Position numbers and translations under genes: made by a program. This document shows, in pieces, positions 34,095 through 46,364 of a stretch of DNA of 64,000 bases. The notes under the pieces were generated by a model that was not told where the DNA came from, did no database searches, and saw only the letters and a list, made by a program, of their open reading frames with translations. Every line of letters starts with the position of its first letter. The stretch's first letter is position 1. Source of the DNA: Cordia subcordata (Eukaryota > Streptophyta > Magnoliopsida > Boraginales > Cordiaceae); assembly GCA_028554755.1 (NCBI GenBank), contig JAPTOF010000005.1, forward strand, positions 12,491,001 through 12,555,000, in the 5' to 3' direction.

Positions 34095-34650
34095 CACTCC
34101 CGCTTTTGATTTGACCAAACGACGAAGACGAGAAACCGTTGCAACCAAAGAACAAAATCATGTTATTATAGATAACATGGTTGACAATCCTTTTATATTC
34201 TTTTCTTCTATTTTTTATTTGAAATAAGTAATATTTTTAATAGCAAACTGATGAGTTATTCAAAAGAGTATATACTTAGACCCAATTCAAAACATTAAAT
34301 AATTCCAACGGTGAAATGGCCTTCAATCATTCGGAAGAGAATTTAATTGACCTTTCTTAAGGCTTGTTCGGTTTCGTTTATTTTGTAGTTTATAAGCTCT
34401 TAGAAAAAAATACTCTTTTACATAAATTTTTTTTTATTTGTAGCTCATGAGTCTCAAATAAGCTTAGCTAAGCAGGCTCTTAACTAACCAATTTGCCACC
34501 TTATTAGCACTCTAATATACATAGGTCACATGCCAACGATCAGCTTGACAAAAATAGCACTTAACGTCCCTCACAAGGTATTCAAATGACCAGTATAATG
34601 TCAACTCGTTGTTAAAATCTTAAACAATGTCAAGACGCTGACTACCTGAC
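34095..34650. other. Intergenic, no gene seen
   Basis: AT-rich with a GGCTTGTTCGGTTTCGTTTATTTTG phrase near 34362 that resembles a MITE end (partner CTTAGCTAAGCAGGCTCTTAA near 34454). Weak. Confidence 0.4.
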
Positions 34651-35112
34651 TCAATTAAAGAAGATTGGAACTGTCATTAATGGAAATGCGGGGAAATTTA
34701 ACAGCCACATGCCGAGGGGAGCTGAAGCTGTTGCCATCAGTAATGCCTGTCAATTTGCCAAGTGCCATAACTTTTCAAACATCATCCTTGAAATGATGCG
34801 GAAGTTGTTGTAAATGCAATTGTCTCACCTGGAAGCCATATGCCGTGGAAGATTGCTACTCAGGACATCCAAAATATTGTTTTAGATGCGGAAGGACTTC
34901 AATGGGGTAAAGTTAAGAGAATTGTGAATTGAACGAGAGATTAAATAGTGAGATGGATGTTGAATGGCAAGTTACCTTGTAATTGGCTAGGTGTCTACCT
35001 TGCTGAACTTTCTGTATTGTTACTTAGGAATTCAATACCCCTCTGTGGTTGGTTAACAGTGCTTGTATTGATTTTTCCTTAATGCAATTTTATTTGACCC
35101 AAAAAAAAAATT
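34651..35112 (+). pseudogene. LINE 3' remnant with RNase H-like (RVT_3) fragment
   Basis: The plus strand around 34720-34930 translates, with one frame change, to AEAVAISNACQFAKCHNFSN followed by ILE, DAEVVVNAIVSPGSHMPWKI and IQNIVLDAEGLQWGKVKRIV. This is the RVT_3-type RNase H domain found at the end of plant LINE ORF2 and related reverse-transcriptase genes. It is followed by an untranslated tail ending TTTATTTGACCC plus a run of ten A (35101-35110), as for a retroposed 3' end. Upstream reverse transcriptase is missing. Frameshift and stops make it non-functional. Confidence 0.65.
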
Positions 35113-38100
35113 TTAGTGACCCATAATTTATCTCGTCATGAAAGTAAGAGCATCGAGGAAAGAGAAGATCAAGACACCGATATCGTTGCTTGGCATTTGG
35201 CAAAGTTGAACATATGTTTTTGCAATTGATTCTGGCTTACAAAGTGCATATATATATATATATATATTATATATATAGTAGGAGGAGCAAAGTGGTGGGT
35301 TTTTCCAGGAGCAATTGGAAGCAGAGACGCCGCAACAAACAAACAAACAAAAAAACATGCTTGGAGGTGGACATGACTGCATTCTTCGGCCTCTTCTCAT
35401 GATTTTTTATCTTCTTCTTCTGTAGTGATGAATTTGCACATGTGATCCTATGCCACCTCCGCACAAGATTCCTTAATAATAATAATAATAATAATAAAAT
35501 TAATTTAATTATAAGTTTTATTGCTCTTAAATTTTTTAAATTGGCTTTATTATTTTGAAATATTTATATTGATTGTACATATTTTATAAATATAATCTAA
35601 TTAATTTTTATTATTTAAAAATATTTATACTAATCTTTAATATTTCACAAATATAATCAACCAGTACCTACTGTTACAAAAACATCCATATTGGTCTTAA
35701 TGTATTACAAATTTATACAAATTAGTCATCGTTTTAAAGAAAATGAGAAAGAAAAATTTTGATTTATTTAAATAAGTTTGTAAAATATTGAGAATTATTG
35801 TGAATTTCTTTTTCCAAAAACATGGACTAATTTAACTAATTTTGTAAGATATTAACGGCTAATATAAATAAGTCTAACAGATTGTTCGGAACCAAATCCA
35901 ATTTATTGTCTTAGCAAACACCATTTTGGAATGTGGAACTCATTTGAAAATTCAAGTTTGTAACTTCTATATGCACTCAAGTTTTAACCAAATCTTAGTA
36001 TACTAAGTAGAATTTGCAATGTTACAAAATTAAATCCAAATCTACAGAAGATTTTTACAGGACAAAAAATATCCTTTTAAAACATAAAACGTCACAAGAT
36101 TGTTCTTTATATTTTTGTCCTCATAATCCCTGATTAAAATACGATATAATTTTTTTTCTTTACCAACAAAGAAGAACAAATGTAATATGACCTTGCGTGA
36201 AATTAGTGGCATTGAACAAATGTAACATGACCTTGCCTGAAATTAGTGGTATCACTGTTTACCAGCGTTTGTACGATTTCCTCTCGCTATATACGTATAT
36301 ATACACACAAAAAGATATATGTGTATATACATACATACATATTTTAAGTGCGTAATTTTTTTTTAACAAGTTATCAGAGGTTATTATAAAAGCAATAATT
36401 GACGTAAAGCTTTTCTCATACCATAAAATTGTAATCCATACACGTGTGAAGCAAAATAACAAAAAAATTATTTAGATAAAATATACTTTTTCATTTTAAT
36501 TTTAAATGTATTTTAAATACAATTTAAATTTATAAATAGATTGAAATCAATATCATTTTACAATTCCAAACAATGGATCCATCTAAAAATATAATTCCTG
36601 ACAGAATTCATTTACAAATAAAATAAATTCCATATCAATAGTGCTTCCAAACACTATGCAAAGAATAGAGACTAATTTGACTATTCCTTTTGAAATATTT
36701 AATACTAATTTGAAATTTTTGTGACCTATTTAAGAATAATTTGAACATTTTAAAATAATGTGGACTAATTTAAAAAAGTTTGACAATAAAACTATTTGTG
36801 TAATTAACCCTAAAAAATGTACTGATCATTTTATCATAGATAATAAAGATAATATTATAAAGGTAAGCAAAAATTTAAATCTCCTCGTGGACAAACGATT
36901 AAAAATGGACAGATACTTCCTCGCTCGGCTTAAACAAATAAGTCACAGTTAGCTTCGAAACAATAAAATAAATAATAATTGACGCAACTGGTTGAGGAAT
37001 TCTATAACAAAAAATATATATTTCAGAGACAAATCTTTCTTTGTGTAAGAAAGAATCTGTCATTTGAAAAGCAGGGGATTCTTCAGATATTGCAAAGGGT
37101 TTTTCCCAAAAAAGGAAAAAAAAAACTATTGCAAAGGATTGCATATCTTATTTTATTTGCCACTAGCATGGCATGCTTGAATTAGCCTAATTACATTAAA
37201 GGGTTTATTATGGCAATAGTTCCTTATTTTTTATTTTTTTACTTTAACTTTTATAGAAATTTTTTTTAAAAAAAATGAACCAAACATGTCAGTTTTAACT
37301 TTTAAATTTATAAAAAAAATACTTCTAAACTTTTAAAAGTTCGGTCAAAGAGACTCTCACTCATAAAGTCAAGCGACTAACTTATCAAAAATAAGTAAGA
37401 TTAAGGACTCCCAGAGTAACAAAACTTATGTCAAATTATGATTTTTAGATTGCTTTTTCCCTTTTTCTTTTTTAACCACAACTCAAATCTTTCTTGAACA
37501 ACTAATTTCTAATTACTTGACTTATCTCCTAAATTTATACTTGCGAAGGACTTTAGTCCAACAGGAATTGGTTAATCTTTTTGTTCGTCCAACTCTTGAG
37601 TGGAGGTCTGATTATGATTTTATGTTGATTATTGTGATTAAGAAAGGGCATTTCAACGACAAATGGAAAAGAGAAAGATAAGAAATAAGGATTAGCTAGA
37701 TAATTAAAAGGCCAGAGCCCTAACTATTAAAGTGTTGATTGATCATATACTATGCAAAGAGTGGCTAAAAATTCAAAAAGTGCATTATTTCGAAAAAAAA
37801 GAAAATGAAAAAGGTAAACTAAAAACTATAATCCCTTCATCTTTTAAAACAAGTCATGCTTTAGGGCCGTTGAATATACCATTTTTCAACAGGAAAACCA
37901 AAAAGAAAGAAAAAGGGGAAAAAAGAAAAAGGAAAAAGAAGTGAATACTTTTACAAGATTTCGCCCTTCACTTTCGGCTGAAATAGCTACGTTGGAAAGT
38001 AATAATCACCTCCAGTTCTTGGGGGGAAAAAGTAGGAACCAGCAATCTTGCAACAATGTGAACAACTCGACAATTTTTGAGGTGTTGACGCTCAATATGG

Positions 38101-38887
38101 AGCCAAATTTCGTCTATTCTAAACAAAATTGAATTTCGACATGTAATATTAAAATTAATTTCGAGTTACCGGTCATCTGAATCTTCTTATTATTGTCGAA
38201 GGATTTGATAGTCCATGTGAAATCTTAATTTCATGCTCTGATATTAGCCATTCTACAAACTGTGAGTGTACCTCAAAAAAGACGTTAGGGTTTCCTCTAT
38301 TACTCCTCTCAATTTTTATCATCTTATTCTTTTTCTATGTAATGATTCTTTCCACGGTCAAGACCTCATTTGAGCATCGAAACATATCTTAAGAGATTTA
38401 ACTTGCTAGGTTATCTTCATTTAGATCTGAGTCCGAAAACATAACCGAATACACGTATCAATGTTAAATTTTTTCTCTTTTTATTTATTTATATAATTTG
38501 GTTAATGCATCTTGCAAGAATGAGAAGTCCACCATCAAATTGAACTACAGTATCGATCCAATTTTATCAAGGCATGAAGTGTGACGATTATGAATCGAAA
38601 TGGCAAGTATTTATACACATCACTAATTACACGTCATCAAAAGTCAACTCAAGATGTTAGAAGACATGCCCATATGTGAATCTATTAGTGGTTCAGGGGA
38701 TCGGTTGATTAATTAATGACAATTTATGTATTATATCCACCTCTTTTTATGCAAAATTCGTGCATGATCTTCATATTATTTTAGGTTCATTCTTTAATAC
38801 ATAAATGGTACCTAGGTCAACACGCGCTACACGTGATTAAACTTCTAGAATTGTGGAATGGAAAAATATCAAAACAATGTGAGACTA

Positions 38888-38918
<31 letters not shown>

Positions 38919-38919
38919 G
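35113..38919. other. Intergenic, no gene seen
   Basis: AT-rich. A TA microsatellite lies at 35249-35276, a 40-bp tandem pair at 36174-36252, a TA/CA microsatellite at 36291-36342, and (ATT)n at 38889-38918. Sequences such as GGACTAATTTAA and TTTGTAAAATATTGAG around 35500-35880 and 36660-36810 look like a decayed foldback repeat. Short open frames are not convincing. Confidence 0.5.
36174..36252. repeat. Tandem pair, unit 40 bp
   Basis: GAACAAATGTAATATGACCT...GAAATTAGTGGCATT is followed directly by a close copy GAACAAATGTAACATGACCT...GAAATTAGTGGTATC. Confidence 0.85.
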
Positions 38920-38924
38920 GGGGA

Positions 38925-39273
38925 AACTTATGCTATTAGTCTCTAATTTTGACATTTGATTTCATTTAGTGTTCATTATTTTAAAATATTCATAATAATT
39001 CTCAATGTTTTTAGATATTGTCAAATTAGTCCCGATATTTCAAAATCCATACTAATCTTTAGTATTTCACAAACCTATTCAAATTACTCTCATTTTAATT
39101 AAAAAAAAATGAGTAAAATTATGAAGGGTAATTGGAATAAATTTATAAGATATAGAGAATTGATATGATTATTTTGAAACAACAATGACTAATTGATTAG
39201 GTTTGGAAACATTGAGAATTAATTTCAACATTTTAGAATAACAGAAACTTACAAAAACTTATGTAATTAACCC
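38925..39273. mobile_element. Possible foldback/Mutator-like element
   Basis: The left half (AACTTATGCTATTAGTCTCTAATTTTGA...AATTCTCAATGTTTTTAG...ATTAGTC) and the reverse complement of the right half (AACTTATG/AAGGGTTAATTACATAAG ... ATTCTCAATGTTTCC...ATTAGTCATTG) pair along about 150 bp. The ends are not exact and no target duplication was found. Confidence 0.4.
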
Positions 39274-39968
39274 TTTCTTCATAATAGAAATCTAAAATAA
39301 AAATTATATAGAGAGAGAGATAGGAGGGGGAGCGAGAGGGAGAGGGGCAACCTGCATATTCTTTATTATGTATAAGTGATAGCATCTTAATCAGTGTGTA
39401 TATAAAAATACATAGCATGTAAAAAAAATACTAATGCCTGGTGTAGCAGTGTTTGAATATGAAAATCGGTGAGATGGTGACAAATTTGGCACTAAATGCC
39501 CCAGAATCTGCAAAAAAGTGTTTTCAGCAGAATATGAATCTCTTGAAAACCCACAATTTAATTTAAAAAGAGAAAAAGAAAAAGATAAAGAGAACAAGAA
39601 GAGAACAAGTGAATTGACTGATCTCTCACCTGGAAAAGAAAAATTGCATTAAAAAATATTGAGACCTAAACATAATACAATGACATGCATCCCAGTGTAC
39701 ATATATGTAGGCTATTCATAGAATTTCAATTTAATATTGCAAACTCGATACACATTAAGAGAAAGAATGCGTGTTTCATGTCTTGCAGAGACACTCACTT
39801 TAAATAGAATCACATTCCATTTGTTCGAGATTATTGCTTGATTCATGCACTAAAAGATTCAAATTTGAAAACTTAAGTCTACAAGCTAACTTAATTTCTA
39901 ATTGTTCCCACTATATATTGAGTCCTTTGATTTGTGACTTTGCGCGTGAAGCTAAGATAATACACTAA
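39274..39968. other. Intergenic, no gene seen
   Basis: Contains a GA-rich stretch (39310-39348). Minus-strand frames at 39233-39597 have no recognisable domain. Confidence 0.45.
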
Positions 39969-40178
39969 GGGCTAGTTTGAATTGACTTTTTTTAAAAGCT
40001 TTTGAACAATATTTTTTTTTAGAAGCTAAAAATTCTGACTTTTAAAAAAAATTGTATTTGAGCTTTTTTTAAAATTTCAGCTTTTTGAGAAACTAAATTA
40101 AATAGTTATTGTAAATTTAATATAACTTTTTTAAGAAAAAATATTTTTTTAAAAAAAAAAGTCAATCTAAATGGGTCT
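39969..40178. mobile_element. Tourist-like MITE, 210 bp, TAA target duplication
   Basis: Ends GGGCTAGTTTGAATTGACTT and reversed AGACCCATTTAGATTGACTT, flanked by TAA (39966-39968 and 40179-40181). Both arms continue with TTTTAAAAGCTTTT-like sequence that can fold back. Confidence 0.75.
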
Positions 40179-41503
40179 TAAATGTATTCTTTATACAAAA
40201 CCAAAAAAAAGAGAAAAAAAAAGAAAGAAAAAGAAACACAAAGCATCGTTCATTAATTGGAAATTGAATTAGGATGAAGTGGAGGTCTTATCCATGTGTT
40301 ATTATAGCCTTCCGAAAGAAAACCAAGAGGGATTTGACCTGGAAAAGCATGACAATTGACAAGATACGTGAAAGGTACCTTTGCTGGGCAGAATTTTTGG
40401 TGAGGTCCCTTTCGTAGCATAAAGATAAACAATGTCTAGACAAAGTCTATATTGGTGGGCTTGTGCTGTCACTGAATATATTTCTAATTTCCATAGAAAA
40501 GTTCAATCACGAATGAGGGAATAATTAAGATGGCTTTTCTAATTTTATTATTATAACATATAGCCTGACTTTATTTCTTTAAAAATAAAAGATATTATTT
40601 ATTAGATCTATTATTTATCACACACGCTTCTAAACCACAACCTCAGAGATGGAAAGAAACAACACTTTTTGATCAATGAAAGATCCTAGCTAGGGCATCC
40701 ATGGCCTCGGCGCCTAGCGTGTAACTTTGTCTCCCCTACTTATTTTCTTGCTGTGCAATTACCAATCACGAGTAACTTCCAATCCGGCTGCATCCTTATA
40801 ACCAAACAAGGACCGTCTTTTTATAAATGATAATTCCATGATCTCGACCAGTAACTTCTACGGTGTAGGAGCATAAAGCTTGCCCACTCTGCGACTATTG
40901 GCCCCACAAGCCACCTATGCATGTGACTCGATGCTCGCAGACAGTTGTTCCTAACTTGGAGGGCAAACTAATTGGTAGCAATGATTGATAAATCTAGCAA
41001 AATATGGAGAGTGGTTGGGGTTGTTAAAGAGATTTGGTATCAGCTAAAATGCTATCAATGTATTGGTTAGATGACTCTTTAAAGGCATCACTAACAGATT
41101 TACAATCAGATTAAAACAACAAAATTGCAGAATCCCATGGTGAATCATGGATTGGCAAATAAGCTTGTGAAAACTCTATTATTGCCGAATCTTGAAATAA
41201 TCCTCAGGCAGATATGGTTAACGTCACCTCGCGCATTGAGACTGGGGAACTCATGAGAATGTCTTACGAGATGAAGAGACAACAAAAGAAAGACAACCTA
41301 AATGCTTAACAGAAAGTTGTTGGAAGTAAAACATCTTATACCACCAAAATAACATAATATTTGTATACTTAAAACACCTAACAAACAAGCCACCATATTC
41401 CATATAGTTAAAGAATTTGCAAAGCAATCTCACCTTCTGACTTTACATAGTAATATTGAATCATATTTCTTCTCTTTAGTTTAGGGAGTGTTGACAGGAA
41501 TAC
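40179..41503. other. Intergenic, no gene seen
   Basis: Mixed-composition unique sequence with no long open frame and no recognisable motif; it ends at the left border of the tandem duplication. Confidence 0.45.
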
Positions 41504-42404
41504 TCCTTAGGTCATGCGCTGATTTTCAATCACCCAATGCACAGCAAAGGGAAACATTTACCACTTCTCTTCAGCCAAATCAACTGCTTTAGAAGTTTCC
41601 TCTGAGCTCAAAAGTCATAACAAACTCGCTGAGTTTCTTTCTCAGTTCTTGAAACTGGTCTTGTAGGAATTCAAACCCTCACATAGGCTGCAAAACAAAA
41701 TTTTGAATTTGCGGCTTCCAGATTCTCACTGCAATTTCAGAAGTCAAATTATGCAAGATCTTCTTTTATGCCTTGCATTTAGAATATGAGAATGAGGGCT
41801 TAGTGCTGGAAATTTTGCTCACGAAGCAATGACAAAGCATTCTGCAACTCATCCAGCTTCATGACAATTTCCTCCTGAGAATATGAGAATAAGGAGCCAC
41901 CACTGCTGTATCCAAGTGCACAAGTCTTGTGCAGTAATTTTTTGAGAATGACATGGTTTGGAGGAAGCAGCAAAGAAAACAAGATACTAAATTGTTGCGC
42001 TAACTCATTAGCGCTATAGATGACCAACCATTCCTGCCCTTGTTGCTTTTTCTTCTGCTTGCAGATGGCTTCTACTGGCTAGAACGAACTACACTCCATG
42101 ATCCGCATCCTGGGATGTGTGCCCCCATAGAAGGAAGCACTCCTGTCCGACAAATTAAAATTATACTTGGCAACTCAAAGAAACATAGAAACATCCTTCA
42201 GGAAATGATTTTCCTCCAACTCCAATTAGAGATGCATTGCAGGATCCAATAAAAGACTGCTTTAAGCAACAACAGTATTGAAATCATTAGCAAAGACAAA
42301 GTACATGATTCTTTTGAATTACGCTTCCTATTAGTTTACTGAAGGCATGCATCAGTCTGACGTTGCCACTGACCAGATGTTGAAGATATCTTCTTCTTGT
42401 CATG

Positions 42405-43042
42405 CTTCCATTAACTTACAATTGGGACAAAAACTCTTGATCATTTCCAGAACACTAAGATCTTCTCCTTTCTCAGGAAGTAAATTTAACAAGACGGAGA
42501 GTGTGGCTGAATCAGGTAAGAAACCTCATGGCATTCACCTCTTCTAAGGAGTCCCTGAACAATAACATTGTATGTGACACTATTTGGCAAACAACCATTC
42601 TTTTCCATTTGCACTAAGAATTCCTTAATTTCCTCGAGGAAACCTTCTCGAGCAAGTCCATTGATCATTGCAGTGTATGCCAGAATATCGGGCTGCAATC
42701 CTTTCGAAGGAAGATCATCGAAAAGATCCCTGGCTAGGTCAAAGTTTTCCAACTTTACAAAGTCCATCAATGACGGCGGTATACATGGTTATGTTAAGAT
42801 CTTGTTTCTAAGTTTCCAGGTTATGAAGCAACGATAATGCTCTCTCTGCGTGCCCATTCTTGGACAAGCCATCCAACATAATACCATATGCCATAAAATC
42901 CGCCCTGTGGCCAGCAGCTTCCAAATAGTTGTAAAACTCCCATGCATCAACACATCTACCCACTTGGAACAATCCTTCTAACATAGCACTATAAGTCTTG
43001 ACCCCAAAATCCAGACCCATGTGATGGGCTTCTCGAAAGACA
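42405..43042 (-). pseudogene. Truncated, frameshifted copy of the Rf-like PPR gene
   Basis: This is the counterpart of the last 210 or so residues of the PPR at 46365-48347. Recognisable parts are GLFQVGRCVDAWEFYN and LDGLSKNGHAERALSLL (42808-43020) and DLARDLFDDLPSKGLQPDI through IVQGLLRRGECHE (42486-42770), in different frames. A deletion of about 36 bp removes the segment matching AMIYLEELVGRGF. The copy stops abruptly at 43042 where similarity to the parent ends. It has no start, no targeting region and no complete frame, so it cannot encode the protein. Confidence 0.88.
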
Positions 43043-43162
43043 TGTTTGGTAACTTTTAAAATAAAATAGATATAAAGTGAAGAGAGATTAAAGAGAAAAA
43101 TGTTTATTATTATAATGGTATTTTAATTAAAAAATTGTCATTAATGAAGTAAATTCCTCCTT

Positions 43163-43304
43163 GGGATTAAGGGATAGCTCAACTGGTTGACGTTGTTTTC
43201 AAAAACATCTAACCGATAGGGTCAGGTACCAATAGTGACAATGACCAGGGGAAGGGGCAGGATGCTAGACACTAGTTGTGCTAGACTATTTTTTCCCAGG
43301 CGTA
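43163..43304 (+). mobile_element. Probable tRNA-derived SINE at the deletion junction
   Basis: GGGATAGCTCAACTGGTTGA fits a polymerase III box A, and GATAGGGTCAGGTACC 40 bases on may be a box B remnant. The segment has no counterpart in unit B and fills the point where unit A skips from PPR sequence to MAT1 sequence. Confidence 0.45.
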
Positions 43305-43474
43305 TGGCCTTTTACCCAGGAAGTTTCAATTTGAGGCAGCACCTATAATAAAAAATATCTTTACAAGTCTTCCGAAGAAATGCAGTCAGATACCATTACT
43401 GAAGACCGCATAACTACTGAATATACAAAATAATTTATAAAAGAAGCTCTGGGTGCTGCATGAGATGAACCTAC

Positions 43475-44070
43475 AGCGTCACTATCAGCTACTGCAGGCT
43501 GTCTTTGCTAGCTGCCGGAGTGGCTACATATTCTTCAGCCTGCATGGTCACAGAGATATAAGAATCCGAAAAGGAGATAAGTTAGATTAGGTTTCAGGGC
43601 ACTAGATAACAAGCCTGTGTCAGTGTCAAAGAAGGAAAAGCATCAAGAATTTAGCATTTGAACTTGCATTACATTCAGCATGTTTATAGTGTAAAGGCTA
43701 AGAAAAAGAAATTTTAGGATGAAGCTTACAAGCTTGAGCATTCATGATTTGTTCATCATTTTCTCTCTGGTACTGTGCAATCTTTGCTTCGATAGCTAGA
43801 ACATCTATTCCTTCAATTACATTGCAAATGTACCAAAAAGCAACACTTTCTATTTCTTTATTGTCACTTTATATATTTCCTAGATCTGCAATATATGTCT
43901 AGGAAAATTCAGAAACCAAGGTCTATATCTTAACTTGCAAAAGAAAATCAGTCCCTGAAGAATCTATCTGGCAAGTGATCATCAAAAAAGCCTTACTCAT
44001 ATCCTCTACTTCCTCCAAGTAATCGTTGTAGTCCCTCAATGATGGAAAATCCTCTTCTCTTTTATTGAAT
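43475..44070 (-). pseudogene. MAT1 exons 2-4, duplicated and broken
   Basis: Counterparts of MAT1 exon 2 (43997-44070, splice sites intact), exon 3 (about 43727-43830) and exon 4 (43475-43539) lie in the same order and strand as in MAT1. Exon 4 is 65 bp instead of 66, a frameshift. In exon 3 the acceptor CAG has become ACAT and the donor GT has become CT, and an Arg codon is now Cys. Exons 1 and 5 are absent. It is a non-functional remnant within duplication unit A. Confidence 0.88.
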
Positions 44071-44888
44071 CTGCAAGGTTTGAAACATGAAAACCCTTAT
44101 TAACCAAATGAATAAATAGAGAAAAGATGAGTCATTCTAGGCTTAGTAAAAGAAGTTCTTCATCAAGAGGGATACGAAGTGCTTAATTTGTTTGTTTGAG
44201 TCCTTTACTTTGAGTTTACAATTACATAAGCAGCTCTATTATTCTGTCCTTTTCGCATCACCTTTTTGTCATGTACAGGTGATTAGACATTCAGTAAGTA
44301 ATAACATTCAGAATTTGAAGCATATTGCACATACATAGAGATGAAGGGAGTTCACACCACGCACAAGATGCGCCATAGATAAGAATACAAGGTAAATACC
44401 AAACCAACAGGCATAACAATCAGAAAATAGGATATTGTTAACGGCCCTCCTACCTCAATCAGAGAACACATGTATCATCATCAAGAAACGACAATTCCCT
44501 CAATGTCCACTCAATAATCCTTATGTCACACAGTGATTTTCAATCACCCAATGCACAGCAAAGGGAAACATTTACAGCTTCTCTTCAGCCAAATCAATTG
44601 CTTCAAAAGTTTCCCCTGAGCTCAAAAGAAGTCACAAACTCCTGAGTTTGTTCCTCAGTTCGCCAACCGCTCTTGTATGAATTAAGCCCTCACATAGGCT
44701 GCGCAACCAAAAATTTGAATTTGCAGCTTCCAGATTCTCACCACAATTTGAGAAGTCAAATTATGCAAGATCTTCCTTTATGTCTTGCATTCAGGATATG
44801 AGAATAAGGGCTGAGTACTGGAAATTTTGCTTACAAAGCAATGACAAGCTTTCTGCAACTCATCCAGCTTCATGATAATTTCCTCCTA

Positions 44889-45838
44889 AAGTTTATGTTA
44901 CACGAGATACCTTCATTGGGTGAGCAATAAACTATAAAAAATAGATTCCTTGTTAAAGGCAATCCTAGTGCAGCTGTGCGGTATCTGTTGTATTCTTCAG
45001 TTACTCATGTCCAGTGAAAATCATACGATAGACAACAAGCCCAAGGTGATATATCACCCATATATCAACTTCAGCATCTTGGTGACAATCCTGCACTCTG
45101 GGAGGGGAGGTAGTGACCACCAGCCCACAAGCTCCCACTTGCAGAAAAGGAAGAAAAATGTCCGCATCACTTATTATGCTTTCTCCAGAGTAAAAGAAAA
45201 TGCTTCTATATATAGCACAAGCTGTCATGTACGAGGATGTCATCACATTATTCAGTTGCCAGAAGAATTGAAGAAGCTAAAGTGCAGAAGCTAGAATAGT
45301 CCAAGTTTAATACAATAAAATATTTGGTAATACGGCAGTTACCATACATTGCATCATAGTCAGAGAAGAAGAGCAAGAAGTAACACAAAGAGCTTTAATA
45401 TGAGCCAGGTTAATGATTCAGAATTCCTTATTACATCATGGATATAGCCTTCAGGAGTCTCAAAGAAGTTGAATTAGAAGCATTTAAGAATTGTAAAGAA
45501 AAATGAGAGAAAAAATCAACAATTTTTGGACTTTCAAATGTCTAAGAATATCATTACTCCAGAAAGAACAATCTTATTAACTTACACCTCAACAGAAGTG
45601 TTTACAACATAATATTATATTTGCTTAAAATTAATTATAGTATCCTCAAATGAGTAATTAATAATGTACTTACACCAGAATGGAAGGCAAGCAATGCTAA
45701 GAAAAGAGGTGAACCTGAAAACGGCAGTAAGAGTAAGCATTCAGGTACTGGTGCAATGACCTTAAAGATAGAAGATCCTCCCTTGGTTCGAATCACCCTG
45801 AATGAGAGCCTTACGTTTCATTTAGAGTTGTTTGAAAC
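44889..45838. other. Block present only in unit B
   Basis: Similarity to unit A stops after TTTCCTCCT (A: 41877) and resumes at AGGAGCCACCACTGCTG (A: 41893). The 950 bp between show no transposon ends, no clear gene and only short open frames (44950-45294 plus, 45001-45246 minus). It is either an insertion in B or a deletion in A. Confidence 0.5.
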
Positions 45839-46364
45839 AAAAGGAGCCACCACTGCTGCATGCACAATGATTGACTTTGGTGCATACAGCAACGAATCGA
45901 AGTGCATAAGTCTTGTGCATTATTCTTCGAGAATGACCAGGTTTGGAGGAAGCAGTGAAGCAAACAAGACACTAAATTGTTGCGCTAACTCGATAGTGCT
46001 ATAGATGACCAACCACTCCTGGTCTTATTGCTTTTTGTCTTGCTTACAGATGGTGTCTACCAGCTAGAATGAACTACACTCCATGATCCAATCCTGGGAT
46101 GTGTGCCCCCATAGAAAGAAGCACAACCGCCCAACAAATTAAAATTATACTGGGCAAGTCAAAGACACATCCTTTTGGAAATGATTTTCCTTCAAGTCCA
46201 ATTATAGATGCATTATAGCACCTAATAGAAGACTGCTTGAAGCAACAACAGCAATGAAATCATTAGCAAAGACAAAGTACATCTTTTGAAATACACTTCC
46301 TTTACACAAGGCACCCATCATTCTGATGTTGCTATTAACCACAGTTCAAGATATCTTTTCCTTG

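Larger units (their letters stand above)
41504..44517. repeat. Tandem segmental duplication, unit A (decayed copy)
   Basis: 41504-43042 matches 44518-47049 (PPR 3' region), and about 43305-44517 matches 53829-55085 (MAT1 introns and exons 2-4). The right border of unit A (CCACTCAATAA, 44507-44517) matches the right border of unit B (55075-55085). Unit B begins immediately after it with TCCTTATGTCA, matching the left border TCCTTAGGTCA of unit A. So the two are head-to-tail copies. Unit A lacks the stretch corresponding to 47050-53828 and carries a SINE-like insertion at that junction. Confidence 0.85.

Noticed and set aside
35128..35464. Overlapping frames on both strands near a TA microsatellite
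   Set aside because: Mutual shadows with microsatellite-encoded Tyr/Ile runs and no domain.
45775..45800. GGTTCGAATC, a tRNA box B match
   Set aside because: No box A at the right distance and no cloverleaf could be drawn, so not a tRNA gene.
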